Shown here: in pieces, positions 62,208-64,000 of the stretch
Layout: each line of letters starts with the position of its first letter
How positions within the stretch are numbered: position 1 is the stretch's first letter
NCBI RefSeq assembly: GCF_014656215.1
Contig: NZ_BNBZ01000018.1
Span: 1-64,000 of the forward strand
Length of the DNA: 64,000 nt
Direction of reading: 5' to 3'
Source: Streptomyces zaomyceticus
GTDB taxonomy: Bacteria; Actinomycetota; Actinomycetes; Streptomycetales; Streptomycetaceae
Notes under the pieces: generated by a model
The model's database searches: none
The model's input: only the letters and a program-made list of their open reading frames with translations
What the model was told of the DNA's origin: nothing
Program-made: the position numbers and the translations under genes

Positions 62208-64000
62208 TGGCGGGGCTCGGTGGTCCGAAGGCGGGGCACGACGGTTCGACGGCGGGGCAGGGCGGTTCGACGGCGGGCGGTTCGCGTCCGGTCGCGCGGC
62301 TCGGCGGTCCGGTCATGGGGCGGGGCGGTCCGTCCGCGGGGCTCGCGGGAGCGCGGGAGCGCTGGATCCGTACGGGCGGCATCGAGCTGTGCGTCGCCGA
62401 GCTGGGCGAGACGGGCCGGCCGACCGTGCTGCTCGTGCACGGCTACCCGGACTCCAAGGAGGTCTGGTCGGAGGTCGCGACCCGGCTCGCCGAGAACTTC
62501 CACGTCGTGCTGTACGACATCCGGGGCCACGGCCGCTCCACGGCGCCGGCCCCGCTGCGCGGCGGCTTCACCCTGGAGAAGCTGACGGACGACTTCCTCG
62601 CGGTCGCCGACGCCGTCAGCCCCGACCGTCCGGTCCACCTCGTCGGCCACGACTGGGGATCGGTGCAGTCCTGGGAGTTCGTCACCGTCCCGCGCACCGA
62701 GGGCCGCATCGCCTCCTTCACCTCGATGTCGGGGCCTTCCCTCGACCACTTCGGGCACTGGATCAAGCAGCGGATGGCCCGGCCCACCCCGCGCCGGGTC
62801 GGCCAGCTCCTCGGCCAGGGAGCCAAGTCCTGGTACGTGTACATGCTGCACACGCCCGTGCTGCCGGAGCTCGCCTGGCGGGGACCGCTGGGCAAGCGCT
62901 GGCCGAAGATCCTGGAGCGGATGGAGAAGGTCCCGGCCGGCGACTACCCGACGCCCTCGCTGCCCAGTGACGCGGCGCACGGCGCCTGGCTCTACCGGGA
63001 CAACGTCCGCGCCCGACTCGGCAGGCCGCGCCCCGACGCGTACGCGCACGCGCCCGTGCAGCTGATCACTCCGACCGGTGACTCCTTCCTCTCCGAGCGG
63101 CTCTACGACGACCTGGGCAGCTGGGTGCCGGACCTGACCCGGCGCACGCTGCCCGCGAAGCACTGGGTGCCGCGCACCCGGCCGGAACAGCTGTCCGCGT
63201 GGATCGGCGAGTTCGTCCGGGCCAACGAGGAACCGGCGACGAGGGCGCCGAAGCCGGTCGCGGCCGCGGCGGCGAAGAGCGGGGTGAAGCCGGAGTACGC
63301 GGAACGGTTCGGCGGTCAGCTGGTCCTGGTGACCGGGGCGGCCAGCGGTATCGGGCGCGCCACCGCCTTCGCGTTCGCGGAGGCCGGCGCCCGGGTCGTG
63401 GCCGTCGACCGGGACGCCGAAGGCGCGGTCCGCACGGCCGAGATGGCCCGGCTGATCGGCGCCCCGGAGGCCTGGGGCGAGACCGTGGACGTCGCCGACG
63501 AGCAGGCGATGGAGAAGCTGGCCGCCAAGGTCGCGAGCGAGTACGGAATCGTCGACGTCCTCGTCAACAACGCGGGGATCGGGCTCACCGGCTCCTTCTT
63601 CGACACGACGAGCGAGGAGTGGAAGCGGGTCCTCGACGTCAATCTGTGGGGCGTGATCCACGGATGCCGGGTCTTCGGCGCGCAGATGACCGCGCGTGGC
63701 GAGGGCGGCCACATCGTGAACACCGCGTCCGCCGCGGCGTTCCAGCCCTCCCGGGCCCTGCCCGCGTACAGCACCTCGAAGGCGGCGGTGCTGATGCTCA
63801 GCGAGTGCCTGCGCGCCGAACTGGCCGACCAGGGCATCGGGGTCTCGGCGATCTGCCCCGGCATCGTCAACACCAACATCACGGCGACCGCGCGGTTCGC
63901 CGGGGTGACCGACGAGGCGGAGGAGAAGCGGCGCCAGAAGAAGGCGTCCCGGCTGTACGGCCTGCGGAACTTCCCGCCGGAGAAGGTCGCGGACGCGATC
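62207..64000 (+). CDS. Fusion of alpha/beta hydrolase and short-chain dehydrogenase (3' end outside window)
   Basis: The frame is open from the ATG at 62207 to the window end (598 codons). About 50 residues of Gly-rich repeats (KAGHDGSTAGQGGSTAGG) precede the alpha/beta hydrolase domain (about 55-345), with HGYPDSKEVW and the nucleophile region LVGHDWGSVQ, where Asp stands at the nucleophile position as in epoxide hydrolases and dehalogenases. The SDR domain starts at VTGAASGIGRA (about 375), with NNAGIG and the catalytic YSTSK. Such two-domain proteins occur in actinobacteria; the substrate is unknown. It is coupled to the M24 gene. Confidence 0.85.
   Translation, partial: MAGLGGPKAGHDGSTAGQGGSTAGGSRPVARLGGPVMGRGGPSAGLAGARERWIRTGGIELCVAELGETGRPTVLLVHGYPDSKEVWSEVATRLAENFHVVLYDIRGHGRSTAPAPLRGGFTLEKLTDDFLAVADAVSPDRPVHLVGHDWGSVQSWEFVTVPRTEGRIASFTSMSGPSLDHFGHWIKQRMARPTPRRVGQLLGQGAKSWYVYMLHTPVLPELAWRGPLGKRWPKILERMEKVPAGDYPTPSLPSDAAHGAWLYRDNVRARLGRPRPDAYAHAPVQLITPTGDSFLSERLYDDLGSWVPDLTRRTLPAKHWVPRTRPEQLSAWIGEFVRANEEPATRAPKPVAAAAAKSGVKPEYAERFGGQLVLVTGAASGIGRATAFAFAEAGARVVAVDRDAEGAVRTAEMARLIGAPEAWGETVDVADEQAMEKLAAKVASEYGIVDVLVNNAGIGLTGSFFDTTSEEWKRVLDVNLWGVIHGCRVFGAQMTARGEGGHIVNTASAAAFQPSRALPAYSTSKAAVLMLSECLRAELADQGIGVSAICPGIVNTNITATARFAGVTDEAEEKRRQKKASRLYGLRNFPPEKVADAI

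Overview
The window is a piece of a Streptomyces chromosome. It has very high G+C with strong third-position G/C bias, many GTG starts, stop/start overlaps of the ATGA, GTGA and TGATG type, and typical Streptomyces families (SigE-like sigma factor, HATPase regulators, SpoIIE-type phosphatase, DUF2637). The neighbourhood pheA, serS, HAD hydrolase, DyP peroxidase, copper genes, aminopeptidase P, HtrA protease and a tRNA-Ser matches the conserved core arm of Streptomyces chromosomes. It should lie fairly close to oriC, which fits the parS-like site at 48206-48221.

Left chromosomal part (1-13350). The 3' end of a large receiver-domain protein is followed by an intergenic repeat and terminator, an acyl-CoA ligase, an ECF sigma factor and a DUF1906 protein. 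A tight five-gene operon (10645 to 5773, minus strand) matches the order and sizes of the mycobacterial igr genes for removing the last steroid side-chain carbons: two acyl-CoA dehydrogenases, MaoC-DUF35 hydratase, small MaoC hydratase and Ltp2-type aldolase. Small genes follow: a secreted peptide, a macrodomain protein, an MT0933-like antitoxin and a membrane protein.

Integrated element (13351-31962, about 18.6 kb). This is an actinomycete integrative and conjugative element (AICE) inserted in the 3' half of tRNA-Ser(UGA). The right end keeps the intact tRNA and the left end has a duplicated 3' half. The backbone is a KorSA-like GntR repressor with operator repeats, two small conserved proteins, an FtsK/TraB-like translocase, a DUF2637/SpdB-like membrane protein, an HUH replication initiator, excisionase and tyrosine integrase. 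Three cargo blocks stand out: (a) a DUF4062 protein divergent from a small membrane protein next to attL; (b) a NUDIX hydrolase, a TPR regulator and a RiPP-like operon with a radical SAM/SPASM enzyme and a 54-residue precursor ending in a CxC motif; (c) a zinc-hook SMC-like ATPase with a HEPN-like partner between integrase and attR. Blocks (a) and (c) have lower G+C and look like defence cargo.

Right chromosomal part (31994-64000). HtrA-type protease, glycerophosphodiester phosphodiesterase, HATPase regulator, SEC-C protein, secreted proline/alanine-rich protein, prim-pol domain protein, GAF-SpoIIE phosphatase, aminopeptidase P and a second HATPase regulator come first. A copper block follows (YcnI, SCO1, PCuAC, CopCD, DyP peroxidase), then pheA, a stretch rich in DnaA-box-like 9-mers, serS, a HAD hydrolase, tRNA-Ser(GCU), a rhomboid-like protein, lpdA, a FadR-type regulator with an MFS exporter, a two-ATPase/two-permease ABC operon, an M24 peptidase and a hydrolase-SDR fusion that runs off the window.
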